Source: an uncultured Bacteroidales bacterium
GTDB lineage: Bacteria > Bacteroidota > Bacteroidia > Bacteroidales > UBA932
Assembly (NCBI GenBank): GCA_900316795.1
Contig: ONEF01000009.1
Coordinates: forward strand, 37,532 to 101,531
Reading direction: 5' to 3'
Length of the DNA stretch: 64,000 nt
Positions 43,269 through 50,724 of this stretch are shown piece after piece. The position numbers and the translations under genes are program-made. Below the pieces are notes generated by a model. It made no database searches, had not been told where the DNA came from, and saw nothing but the letters and a program-made list of their open reading frames with translations. Position 1 is the first letter of the stretch; every line of letters starts with the position of its first letter.

Positions 43269-44615
43269 ATGAAAAAAATATATCCTTTGCTGCTTGACAG
43301 CATAACTCCTGAAAGCATAGTCAAAAACGGTTTCCTCAAGGATAACAGCCTGGACGACCTGATTGATACTTATCTTGGCAATTTGCTCGGCGACAAGGTC
43401 TTTACATTCTTCCAGGGAAATCTCCCTATAACCGTTGAAATCAAGGACTCCAGCAGCAACCGCATAATCGTCTCCCCTGATGACGAAACAGCTCTTCCGC
43501 GATACGACTGCTGGGGAAAGGAAAGGCTCATCTACATACTGTCCGCAGAAAAGGACTCCTCCATCTGGATAGGCTTCGACAAGCCACTGACCGCAACGGA
43601 CATCTATGAAAGATGCCAAAGCGGAACCATCCTTGAAGCCATGAACGAAATTGCTCCGGAGGAAGGAGAAACTTTCTACATCAGGCCGGGAGTTCCGTTC
43701 TGCATAGGTAACGGAGTCAGATATGTGGAAGTGGCCCAGAACTCCCCTGCAGACCTCGATATTGAGGATTTGGACCAGTTGATAGAAGCCCTGGATTTCA
43801 TAAACCTGAATTCATATATCCCTGAGTACATCTCACCTGAAAGCTGCATGTTCCGTATGGAGAGAGTCGCTATAACCAAGCCTCAGACAATAGCCCCAGA
43901 CCAGACTGAAAGCTTCATGGCCATCCTCAATCTTGACAACCAGACATCGCTGAAGGTAAAAGACTTGAGAGGAACAACAGAATCTACAGAAGAAAACCTT
44001 GTAACACTCAGCCCAGGATCTGAAAACACAAGTCTGAATTGCAATGCTGAGGTATCCTGTGGAAGAACAAAACAAAATTCGACCGCCGGATCCATTGAAA
44101 ACTCACGCGTTATACCTGCAGCAAACTGTCTGGTACTTATACCGCATGACATATCAGAACTCACCATAACTCCGAGTCAGGATGGTGAGAACCCAACATC
44201 CTCTTTTCTTCGCATCTATATGAGCAACATCCCGAACCCTCCGAAAGAAGACGAGGAAGAAGACACACACGAGGAACACGAGCATCACTGCGGCTGCGGA
44301 CATCACCACCATCACCACGATGACGACCACTACAGCTGCGGCGACGATGACTGCCGTGACGATGACTGCAACTGTGATAATCACCACCATCACCACGATG
44401 ACGACCACTGCTGCTGTGATGATCACCACCATCACGACGATGACGACCACTGCTGCTGTGATAATCACCACCATCACGACGATGACGACCACTGCTGCTG
44501 TGATAATCAGATAATCACCACCATCACGACGATGACGACCACTGCTGCAACACACACCACAAACACTACAACTAGAAGAAGATTAAAGTTTCAGCTTAAA
44601 GAAAAACGCCACTAG
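43269..44615 (+). CDS. ManA-like (type I phosphomannose isomerase) degenerate protein with His/Cys/Asp metal-binding tail
   Basis: 448 aa. Residues 1-170 follow type I PMI in order: IYPLLLDSIT, LPITVEIKDSSSNRIIVSPDDETA (normally ..IQVHPDDE), GKERLIYILSAEKDSSIWIGF (normally GKTEMWYVL), GETFYIRPGVPFCIGNGV (normally IPAGTVHAIGAG). All positions expected to bind zinc (Gln, His, Glu, His) are changed, so catalysis is unlikely. Residues 338-415 are repeats of HHHH, DDDD and CCC, period 14 aa (42 bp), an obvious metal-binding tract. An 8-bp tandem duplication (GATAATCA twice, near 44503-44518) shifts the frame; without it the tract would continue NHHHHDDDDHCC and stop at 44575. Octamer at 43946. Confidence 0.7.
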   Translation: MKKIYPLLLDSITPESIVKNGFLKDNSLDDLIDTYLGNLLGDKVFTFFQGNLPITVEIKDSSSNRIIVSPDDETALPRYDCWGKERLIYILSAEKDSSIWIGFDKPLTATDIYERCQSGTILEAMNEIAPEEGETFYIRPGVPFCIGNGVRYVEVAQNSPADLDIEDLDQLIEALDFINLNSYIPEYISPESCMFRMERVAITKPQTIAPDQTESFMAILNLDNQTSLKVKDLRGTTESTEENLVTLSPGSENTSLNCNAEVSCGRTKQNSTAGSIENSRVIPAANCLVLIPHDISELTITPSQDGENPTSSFLRIYMSNIPNPPKEDEEEDTHEEHEHHCGCGHHHHHHDDDHYSCGDDDCRDDDCNCDNHHHHHDDDHCCCDDHHHHDDDDHCCCDNHHHHDDDDHCCCDNQIITTITTMTTTAATHTTNTTTRRRLKFQLKEKRH

Positions 44616-44659
44616 GCCAAGATCAAGCTAAAAAACACCTGAAGCAAAGAAGCACCCGA

Positions 44660-44950
44660 AGGCCAAGATCAAGAAAACAGGCACCAAAAGCCGAAACCAA
44701 GAAAACAGGCCCCAAAAGCCGAAAGCAAGAAAACAAGCACCCGAAGGCCGAGAGCAAGAAAACAAGCTCCAGAAGCCGAGACCAAGAAAACAGGAACCCG
44801 AAGGCCGAGACCAAGAAAACAAGCGCCAAAAGCCGAGACTAAGAAAACAGGCACCAAAAGCCGAAACCAAGAAAACAGGCGCCAAAAGCCGAAACCAAGA
44901 AAACAGGCGTCAGAAGCCGAGAGCAAGAAAACAAACGCCAGAAGGCGTGA
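44660..44950. repeat. 28-bp tandem array, about eleven units
   Basis: Units with GCCGA/GCCAA at about 44662, 44690, 44718, 44747, 44775, 44804, 44832, 44860, 44888, 44916 and 44945; consensus AAGCCGARACCAAGAAAACA then GGCRCCAA. Period 28 or 29 bp, not a multiple of three, so open minus-strand frames across it are artefacts of composition. A further diverged unit is near 44616. It ends just before octamer 44958. Confidence 0.85.
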
Positions 44951-45061
44951 AAAGCAAATCGCTGATTATTAATATGTTAAAGAAATGAGGGTATGCGGAT
45001 TTGCATAAAGCAAAAAACGATAAAAACCAGATTATCAAATAGTTGTTAAACACGCTCAAAC

Positions 45062-45439
45062 ATGGACACGGTAAGGATTGACAAATATCTCTGGGCAATA
45101 AGGGCCTTCAAGACCAGGAGCGAAGCGGCCGAAGCTTGCAGAAGCGGCAAGGTCTATGTAAACGGCTCCCAGGTAAAGTCTTCCAAAGAAATAAAGAAGT
45201 CAGACGAAATAGAAGTAAGGAAAGGTGCAGTCCACTACAAGTACCTGGTCGTGGAGCCCATTGACAAACGCCAGGGAGCAAAACTCGTAGATCAGTTTGC
45301 AACCAATGTTACCCCACAGAGCGAGCTTGACAAACTCGTGGCACCGGTTGAAACAATCTTCCTCAAGAGAGAACGCGGCAGCGGGCGCCCTACCAAGAAA
45401 GAGCGCCGTGACATAGACCGCTTGATGGACGGTTTTTAG
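45062..45439 (+). CDS. S4-domain RNA-binding protein (Hsp15-like)
   Basis: 125 aa. The S4 fold fills residues 3-60: VRIDKYLWAIRAFKTRSEAAEACRSGKVYVNGSQVKSSKEIKKSDEIEV, followed by a basic tail (RERGSGRPTKKERRDIDRLMDGF). This is the layout of Hsp15, which binds stalled 50S-peptidyl-tRNA complexes. Its neighbour, converging with a 4-bp overlap of the 3' ends, is pth, which also acts on peptidyl-tRNA; the pairing is suggestive. Confidence 0.88.
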   Translation: MDTVRIDKYLWAIRAFKTRSEAAEACRSGKVYVNGSQVKSSKEIKKSDEIEVRKGAVHYKYLVVEPIDKRQGAKLVDQFATNVTPQSELDKLVAPVETIFLKRERGSGRPTKKERRDIDRLMDGF

Positions 45440-46284
45440 CCTTTGAACAGTTTAAGGAGTTTTTCTTTGAAAGACAGTTCTTTGGATTCTTCCTTTGACT
45501 GCTCTTGAGAGGAACATGCAGTTGAGGTATCTTTCTTTGAAGGCCTGTCATTTGGAGCAGGAGCGTTCCTTGAAGGCTCATTCTTTAGAGACTCGTTCAT
45601 TGAAGCAGGAGCGTTCCTTGAAGCCTCATTCTTTAGAGACTCGTTCATTGAAGCAGGATCGTCCCTTAGAGGCTCTTTCTTTGAAGCAGGATCGTTCTTT
45701 GGAGTTTCTTTCTTTGGTTCTGTGTTGCAGATGTTCATAGCACGCTCCACTCCCATGAAAGCAAAATCCTTGATCCCTTGGGAAGCACGCTTGAGAATGG
45801 AAGGCAGCTGAGCTTTCTCTTCTCCCTCGATTTTTCCGAGAACATAGTCTATCTGGCCTCCGCGAGGAAATCCATTCCCGATACCAACCCTTATCCTGGC
45901 ATAGTCAGAGGAAGATAGAATCTGATTTATGTTTCCAAGGCCGTTGTGTCCGCCGTCGCTCCCCTTCTTGCGCATTCTCACGCTGCCGAAAGGAATAGCC
46001 AGGTCATCGCAAATGACAAGGAGATTCTCCTTCTGGATGTTCTCCTTCTGCATCCAGTAGCTTACAGCCTTGCCGCTGAGGTTCATGTATGTTGAAGGCT
46101 TCAGGAGAATGAGTTTGCTGCCCCTGTAAGAAACCTCGGCTATACTGCCAAGGCGGTCTGTATGGAAAACCGCCCCCGACTCCTCAGCAAGAAAGTCCAC
46201 AACCATAAAACCTATGTTATGACGGGTACCGGAGTATTCGGCACCGATGTTTCCAAGACCAGCTATAAGATATTTCCCTGCCAT
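45436..46284 (-). CDS. pth: Peptidyl-tRNA hydrolase with repeated C-terminal tail
   Basis: 282 aa against the usual about 190. Catalytic core: YLIAGLGNIGAEYSGTRHNIGFMVVDF with the catalytic His at about 22, LLKPSTYMNLSGKAV, ICDDLAIPFGSVRMRKKGSDGGHNGLGNI, YARIRVGIGNGFPRGGQIDYVLG. After about residue 192 the protein runs into a hydrophilic tail of 16-aa units (NAPASMNESLKNE type; 48-bp direct repeats around 45548-45715) and ends in a basic amphipathic helix (SFKEKLLKLFKG). The core cleaves peptidyl-tRNA; the tail is unexplained. A TAAATTTG box on the minus strand (46344-46337) may start its own transcript. Confidence 0.93.
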   Translation of the reverse strand: MAGKYLIAGLGNIGAEYSGTRHNIGFMVVDFLAEESGAVFHTDRLGSIAEVSYRGSKLILLKPSTYMNLSGKAVSYWMQKENIQKENLLVICDDLAIPFGSVRMRKKGSDGGHNGLGNINQILSSSDYARIRVGIGNGFPRGGQIDYVLGKIEGEEKAQLPSILKRASQGIKDFAFMGVERAMNICNTEPKKETPKNDPASKKEPLRDDPASMNESLKNEASRNAPASMNESLKNEPSRNAPAPNDRPSKKDTSTACSSQEQSKEESKELSFKEKLLKLFKG

Positions 46285-46626
46285 TTTCCACTTGATTTAA
46301 AACCCAATCGTTTTGACCAATTGTCAATCGGTCGGGCAAATTTAAGAATCTGTTTTGAATTATCGGCCAATAGACATTTTTAGCCTAAAAGACATTTTGT
46401 TCTATAGACCAAAAGGCTTAATAGACATTTTGAGGGATGAAATCTTTGTATTATATTGATGTTCTACCTCTTACAGAGGTTATCATTAACATTGCAAAAA
46501 AGTGGATGCCAAACATTTCAGCATCCACTTGGAAGAATTCTTGAATCCCCGCATACATTGCGGTGAGATCCGGATTTCAAAACTGCCTTGACTCGGCTCA
46601 AGAACGCCGGGAGATGAAACCAGGAA
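46285..46626. other. 342-bp spacer between pth and rplY
   Basis: Contains the L25 terminator (46494-46530), a candidate pth promoter box (46337-46344) and three copies of TAGACATTTT-like words (about 46368-46432). No ORF is supported. Confidence 0.5.
46494..46530 (-). terminator. Intrinsic terminator of rplY
   Basis: AAGTGGATGC / GCATCCACTT, 10-bp perfect stem (46500-46509 with 46521-46530), followed on the minus strand by TTTTTT, about 97 bp after the L25 stop. Confidence 0.8.
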
Positions 46627-47220
46627 TTACTTGGCCTCAGTGTTCTCAGCCTCAGCTGCAGCGGCTGCAACAGCTGCACGGGTACGCTTGATTTCGCAAA
46701 CCATGAGCTTCTTAGGAGAAGTTACCTTGCAGTCTGCTACTGAAAGCTCGCCGGCATATATAGCCTTGCCAACACCAAGGGTTGTAATGTCAACATCAAT
46801 CTGGTCAGGAAGCTTGTCCATAGGACCGCAAACCTTAACCTTTCTTACGCCTACTCTAAGACGACCACCCTGCTTTACACCTTCTGCATTTCCGAAAATG
46901 TTTACAGGAACTGCTATCTCAACAGGCTTGTTCTCAGAGATAGCCAGGAAGTCGATATGGATAGCATTATCTGTAATCGGATCATACTGAGCATCGTGAA
47001 GGATGCAAGGATGAACCTCACCGTTAAGGTTGACGTGGATGATGTAAGACTTTGGCGTGTCTGTAATCTTCTTGATGTCTGCCAGTGGAATGGCGATGTC
47101 CAGATGCTGGGTTCCGTTGCCGTAGATGATGCAAGGAACGTTTCCTGCCCTGCGGATCTTCTTCAGATCCTGCTTTGTACCGATTTTACGCTCGGTAGCG
47201 TTCAAAGTGATAATCTGCAT
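46627..47220 (-). CDS. rplY: 50S ribosomal protein L25 (Ctc type)
   Basis: 197 aa: N-terminal L25 5S-rRNA-binding domain (MQIITLNATERKIGTKQDLKKIRRAGNVPCIIYGNG) plus the C-terminal TL5/Ctc beta domain (DFLAISENKPVEIAVPVNIFGNAEGVKQGGRLRVGVRKVKVCGPMDKLPDQIDVDIT), ending in an Ala-rich tail (RAAVAAAAAEAENTEAK). It is separated from pth, its usual neighbour, by a terminator. Confidence 0.95.
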   Translation of the reverse strand: MQIITLNATERKIGTKQDLKKIRRAGNVPCIIYGNGTQHLDIAIPLADIKKITDTPKSYIIHVNLNGEVHPCILHDAQYDPITDNAIHIDFLAISENKPVEIAVPVNIFGNAEGVKQGGRLRVGVRKVKVCGPMDKLPDQIDVDITTLGVGKAIYAGELSVADCKVTSPKKLMVCEIKRTRAAVAAAAAEAENTEAK

Positions 47221-47305
47221 AATTGTTTGTTTTTAAGTGTTACTCAGTCCGGCTTTTCCGGACCCCATTGCACCGAGCCCGAACCCGTCGGGCAAAATGC
47301 GGACG

Positions 47306-47335
47306 CAAATATAGTCAAAAAATCATATCCGCAAA
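47306..47335 (-). promoter_or_regulatory. Promoter of rplY
   Basis: Minus strand: TTTG at 47335-47332, 18-bp spacer, TATATTTG at 47313-47306. A near-perfect Bacteroidota promoter about 86 bp upstream of the L25 start. Confidence 0.78.
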
Positions 47336-47408
47336 ATCCAAGGATAATCTCGCAATCCATGACAAAGCCAGCCCGCTCATCAAGCATCAGCATTTGCCAA
47401 GAGCTCTG

Positions 47409-47438
47409 TTGGAAATACCAAAAAAGTTATTATCTTTG
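47409..47438 (+). promoter_or_regulatory. Promoter of reverse rubrerythrin
   Basis: TTGG at 47409-47412, 18-bp spacer, TATCTTTG at 47431-47438, 96 bp before the start codon. Confidence 0.65.
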
Positions 47439-47534
47439 ACTTGTTCTGCATAAAAGGCTTTTTTGCAGGACTGAGGAGTGTTACATTTTCCACCCGACAA
47501 AAATATTTTTAGAAACACTTTACACACTACACTT

Positions 47535-48089
47535 ATGATCAAGAAATTCAGATGTACAGTATGTGGTTACATCCATGAAGGACCGGAACCACCTGAGAGA
47601 TGCCCGCAGTGCAAACAGCCAAGAGAGAAATTCGTAGAGGTTGTTGAAGAAGACAACAAAAAAGGCTGGGCAGACGAGCACGTTATCGGCGTTGCAAAAG
47701 GCTGCGATCCTGAAATAATGGAAGGCCTGAAGGCGAACTTCGTTGGCGAATGTTCAGAAGTAGGAATGTACCTTGCCATGAGCCGCCAGGCAGACCGCGA
47801 GGGTTATCCTGAAGTTGCAGATGCTTTCAGAAGATACGCTTTTGAAGAGGCAGACCATGCTGCAAGATTCTGTGAGCTCATCGGCGATATGGTATGGGAC
47901 ACCAAGACCAACCTCGAGAAAAGAATCGAGGCTGAAAGAGGTGCCTGCGCCGGCAAGAAGGAAATTGCCACCAAGGCAAAGAAACTCAACTACGACGCAA
48001 TCCACGACACAGTCCACGAGATGTGCAAGGATGAAGCTCGCCACGGACAGGGCTTCGAAGGTCTCTACAACCGCTTCTTTAAGAAATAG
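47535..48089 (+). CDS. Reverse rubrerythrin (rubredoxin domain first)
   Basis: 184 aa from the ATG at 47535. N-terminal rubredoxin centre CTVCGY ... [11 protein letters not shown] (residues 7-29), then a four-helix diiron domain with ligands in [28 protein letters not shown] and [19 protein letters not shown]. The rubredoxin-first order defines the reverse rubrerythrins of anaerobes, which reduce hydrogen peroxide and help handle oxygen with NAD(P)H. It is monocistronic, with its own promoter and terminator. Confidence 0.93.
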   Translation: MIKKFRCTVCGYIHEGPEPPERCPQCKQPREKFVEVVEEDNKKGWADEHVIGVAKGCDPEIMEGLKANFVGECSEVGMYLAMSRQADREGYPEVADAFRRYAFEEADHAARFCELIGDMVWDTKTNLEKRIEAERGACAGKKEIATKAKKLNYDAIHDTVHEMCKDEARHGQGFEGLYNRFFKK

Positions 48090-48129
48090 TAGCGTAAAAC
48101 GTAAAGACCTTACTGCCAATACATTAAGC

Positions 48130-48164
48130 AAACGAGGGGTACTCATTTACGGCACCCCTCGTTT
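48130..48164 (+). terminator. Terminator after reverse rubrerythrin
   Basis: AAACGAGGGGT / ACCCCTCGTTT, 11-bp perfect stem (48130-48140 with 48154-48164), followed by ATTTAT. Beyond it, octamer 48182 leads into TTTATCAAAAACGCCCGG and a second inverted repeat CGCCCGG / CCGGGCG. Confidence 0.8.
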
Positions 48165-48242
48165 ATTTATCTACTTTATAATCAGCGATTTATCAAAAAC
48201 GCCCGGACAGCAACCCCAGGCCATCGTTCGCCCGGGCGGCAA

Positions 48243-49670
48243 TCATTCAGAAGAAGAGTCTGGGAGTATCATCTTCACGTCCGAGTTCCAGTCGTACTTC
48301 TGGTAGTATGTAGTGAGCGTGGCTTCCTCAGGGTTGTTTATGTAGCAGCTCAGACCGGAGAACTTGGCCGGATCTATCGCGAGTGTTATCATCTGGCCTG
48401 TAGTGTACTTTGCTGTTACAGCCTTCTGGAGCGCCGAGGTAAAAGCGGCTGTTTCAGAACTGCCGCACAGGTTGTCAAGGAAATCTTTCAGGTCATAGAA
48501 CCAATGGTCGTTGTATCTGAAATATCTCTGTACGGTTGTCACATCCAGAGATGCAATGCCATCGCGATAAATATCAAAGAGCTTTGAAGCTTCTTCAGCG
48601 ACGGCCTCCAGTTCAGAGCACTTTACCGTGGAAATGGTAACAGAGCGGTATTCTCCTGACTGTGCGGCGTAATAGTCATATACTTCCTTGGATACTCCGT
48701 TGTAGTCTCCGTTTACCATCTTCTCAATCACTTTGTCATACGGGAAACTGTCTGTGAGCATCTCTGCCGGGGAAGAAATGAAATAATCGCAACTGTTCCT
48801 CAACTGATAAGCTATCTCGATGCCGCCCATCAGGCAGGCGTCTATCGCTATGAAGTCAAAGTGGGTATCTCCCAATGCTTCCTGCACATCAAAGATGGAC
48901 ATCTCTACTCTGCTTTCGCTTCCGAAAGACTTGACCATGTGGGCATAAGGATCCACCCCGTTTTCAGGTTCCGGGAAGAGAGTCTTGCCATTCCTGACGG
49001 CTCCGACGCTGGAACCTGATGAAGTTGCTGCAGTTGAAACTCCGGCAGAAGAACTTCCGGAAAGAGGTTCCTTCTTTCCATAATAAAGACGGGCATAGGC
49101 CGCCTCACGTTTAGCCTCATCTTCTGAAGTTGACGGGTCCAATGTATAGTAGCCTGTTGGAAGCCAGCCTGTTCCGTGAGACCAGAGCACCAGTCCGTAA
49201 GATGTTGCCGGACACATTGTCTTTGTGATGTTAAGCACGGACTTCATGGCGTTTTTTGTACAGGAATTCTGGTACGGGAACTTGTAAAGCGTATCTAACT
49301 GCCTGTTGCCGTTCTTGTCTTTGTACATGTTCACAAGCACCGGCAGGGTGTCTTTCATCTGGAAAGTTTTAAGGTCAAAGTTGTTGCTGTATATGACAAT
49401 GTTGGCATCGTCCGGAAGGTATCCGTTAACTATCTTGTTTATGTTGGAAGCAGCATCAACTGCCAGGTTGTTGTGTGAAGCAAAGTACAGAAGCAAAGTC
49501 TTGCTTCTTTCCTCAAAAACCACCTCTTTGGGTTCTACCTTGGAGCAGGAGGAAAACAATGCAAGTACCGCAACACAGACGGCTGAAGCTAACCACGCAC
49601 ACCGGAAACATTTGACCCTGAAAGAGGATTCTGTTTCTGTCATTCTTCTTCTGAAAACGATCATATTCAT
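48243..49670 (-). CDS. Clostripain-like (C11) cysteine peptidase, lipoprotein
   Basis: 475 aa; the start may be 49670 or the ATG at 49643, before a lipoprotein signal with LFSSC. C11 motifs: YGLVLWSHGTGWLP with the catalytic His (about 165) and FDFIAIDACLMGGIEIAYQLRNSCDYFISSPAE with the catalytic Cys (DACLMG). Members cleave after Arg or Lys and are activated by self-processing. A Ser-rich stretch (SGSSSAGVSTAATSSGSSVG) lies between the two catalytic segments, where self-cleavage could occur. Exported, likely anchored to the outer membrane; substrate unknown. Confidence 0.86.
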   Translation of the reverse strand: MNMIVFRRRMTETESSFRVKCFRCAWLASAVCVAVLALFSSCSKVEPKEVVFEERSKTLLLYFASHNNLAVDAASNINKIVNGYLPDDANIVIYSNNFDLKTFQMKDTLPVLVNMYKDKNGNRQLDTLYKFPYQNSCTKNAMKSVLNITKTMCPATSYGLVLWSHGTGWLPTGYYTLDPSTSEDEAKREAAYARLYYGKKEPLSGSSSAGVSTAATSSGSSVGAVRNGKTLFPEPENGVDPYAHMVKSFGSESRVEMSIFDVQEALGDTHFDFIAIDACLMGGIEIAYQLRNSCDYFISSPAEMLTDSFPYDKVIEKMVNGDYNGVSKEVYDYYAAQSGEYRSVTISTVKCSELEAVAEEASKLFDIYRDGIASLDVTTVQRYFRYNDHWFYDLKDFLDNLCGSSETAAFTSALQKAVTAKYTTGQMITLAIDPAKFSGLSCYINNPEEATLTTYYQKYDWNSDVKMILPDSSSE

Positions 49671-49999
49671 TCCTTTGTTTGGGATACCTGGAACATATCG
49701 CAGATTAAACTCCAGGCATAACCTGACAAAATTACAATTTTTATTCTAAAAACCGCCCTGCAGAATTTCATTCTTCTCCTTCAAGGCTTTGTACTTCTGG
49801 AGGAGTTCAGTCTTCAAATTGGCTGTTTGAGTAAAATTCCACTGTTTTGCGTATCTTTGTCTAATTGGCACCGGCTTTTGCACATTGTTCAGCAAAAATC
49901 ATGCTTGCAAATCCGCTGCGCCAACTGTATAAGCCTTGACAACTGTTTTGGCAAAACTTATGAACGCATAATTATCAGCAGCCACTTAAAACACACATC
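49671..49999. other. 329-bp spacer with a promoter box
   Basis: TATCTTTG at 49852-49859 (plus strand), with TTTG 22 bp upstream at 49826-49829, is a plausible promoter for the small membrane protein at 50000. A possible second feature is the pair of similar GCAAAA..CTT words near 49890-49960. No ORF is supported. Confidence 0.45.
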
Positions 50000-50665
50000 A
50001 TGGAAAAGAGCAAATTCTCCAAACCACTGGATGAGAACCTTGGAGCATCCATCCGCTCATACATCAATATGCAGGTTGACAGAGCCGCCCTCAAAGGCGC
50101 TGAAAAAATGTCTCTGCTGTCCAACAAAGCCATCGTCACCGTGATACTTCTCCTGGTGGGGACCATCTTTGTTTTCCTCCTCGGGATTGCTGCCGGATAT
50201 TTCTTCGGAGGACTTTTGGGAAGCCTTTCCCTCGGATTCCTTTGTGCAGCAGCTTTGGTGCTTGTAGTGGGAGTTGCGGTGTTCCTGCTCAGGAAGAAAC
50301 TCTTCATAAACGGGCTGGCCAAAATGTACTCCGGCATGCTGCTCGGCGATGACCGGACTTCCAACATGAAGGAACTCAACCTCCGCCAGCAGTTTGTAGA
50401 GACCCGCATCCAGGACAAGGAAGAAGATATTGCCGCCGAGTACAAGATGCTGAAGAACATGCTCAATCCGTTCTACTACTTGAGCAATGTGGCTGACAAG
50501 ATCAGAGACATCTTCCGCGGAAAGGACAAGGATACGCCTCCTACAGAAGACATAAAGACCGCATCTTCAGCGACTAGGACTGGAGCGGACGATGTGCGTG
50601 CTTCTGAGGAAGTAGACAAAGGTTCTGATCAGGCAGAAGAAAACTATCAGAACAGGCAGTTCTGA
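50000..50665 (+). CDS. Two-helix membrane protein, phage-holin-3_6/YqjE-like
   Basis: 221 aa. Cytoplasmic amphipathic start (LGASIRSYINMQVDRAALKGAEKMSLL), two adjacent membrane helices (IVTVILLLVGTIFVFLLGIAAGYFFGG and LSLGFLCAAALVLVVGVAVFLL, about residues 47-98), then a charged region that includes a coiled coil and an amphipathic NPFYYLSNVADKIRDIF, and a polar tail. The two-helix hairpin with preceding amphipathic helix resembles the YqjE/holin_3_6 group, often associated with stress or cell-envelope functions. Function unknown. Confidence 0.68.
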   Translation: MEKSKFSKPLDENLGASIRSYINMQVDRAALKGAEKMSLLSNKAIVTVILLLVGTIFVFLLGIAAGYFFGGLLGSLSLGFLCAAALVLVVGVAVFLLRKKLFINGLAKMYSGMLLGDDRTSNMKELNLRQQFVETRIQDKEEDIAAEYKMLKNMLNPFYYLSNVADKIRDIFRGKDKDTPPTEDIKTASSATRTGADDVRASEEVDKGSDQAEENYQNRQF

Positions 50666-50724
50666 CCTCAAAGGTTGACGCGGAATCAGGAAGCGGAATC
50701 AGTGAATGTTAATTTGAAAAAGAT

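Noticed and set aside
44623..44926. Three overlapping minus-strand frames encoding FLVSAFGACFLGLGL-type repeats
   Set aside because: They come from a 28-bp tandem array without stop codons in any frame; the period is not divisible by three, no start context or family similarity is present.
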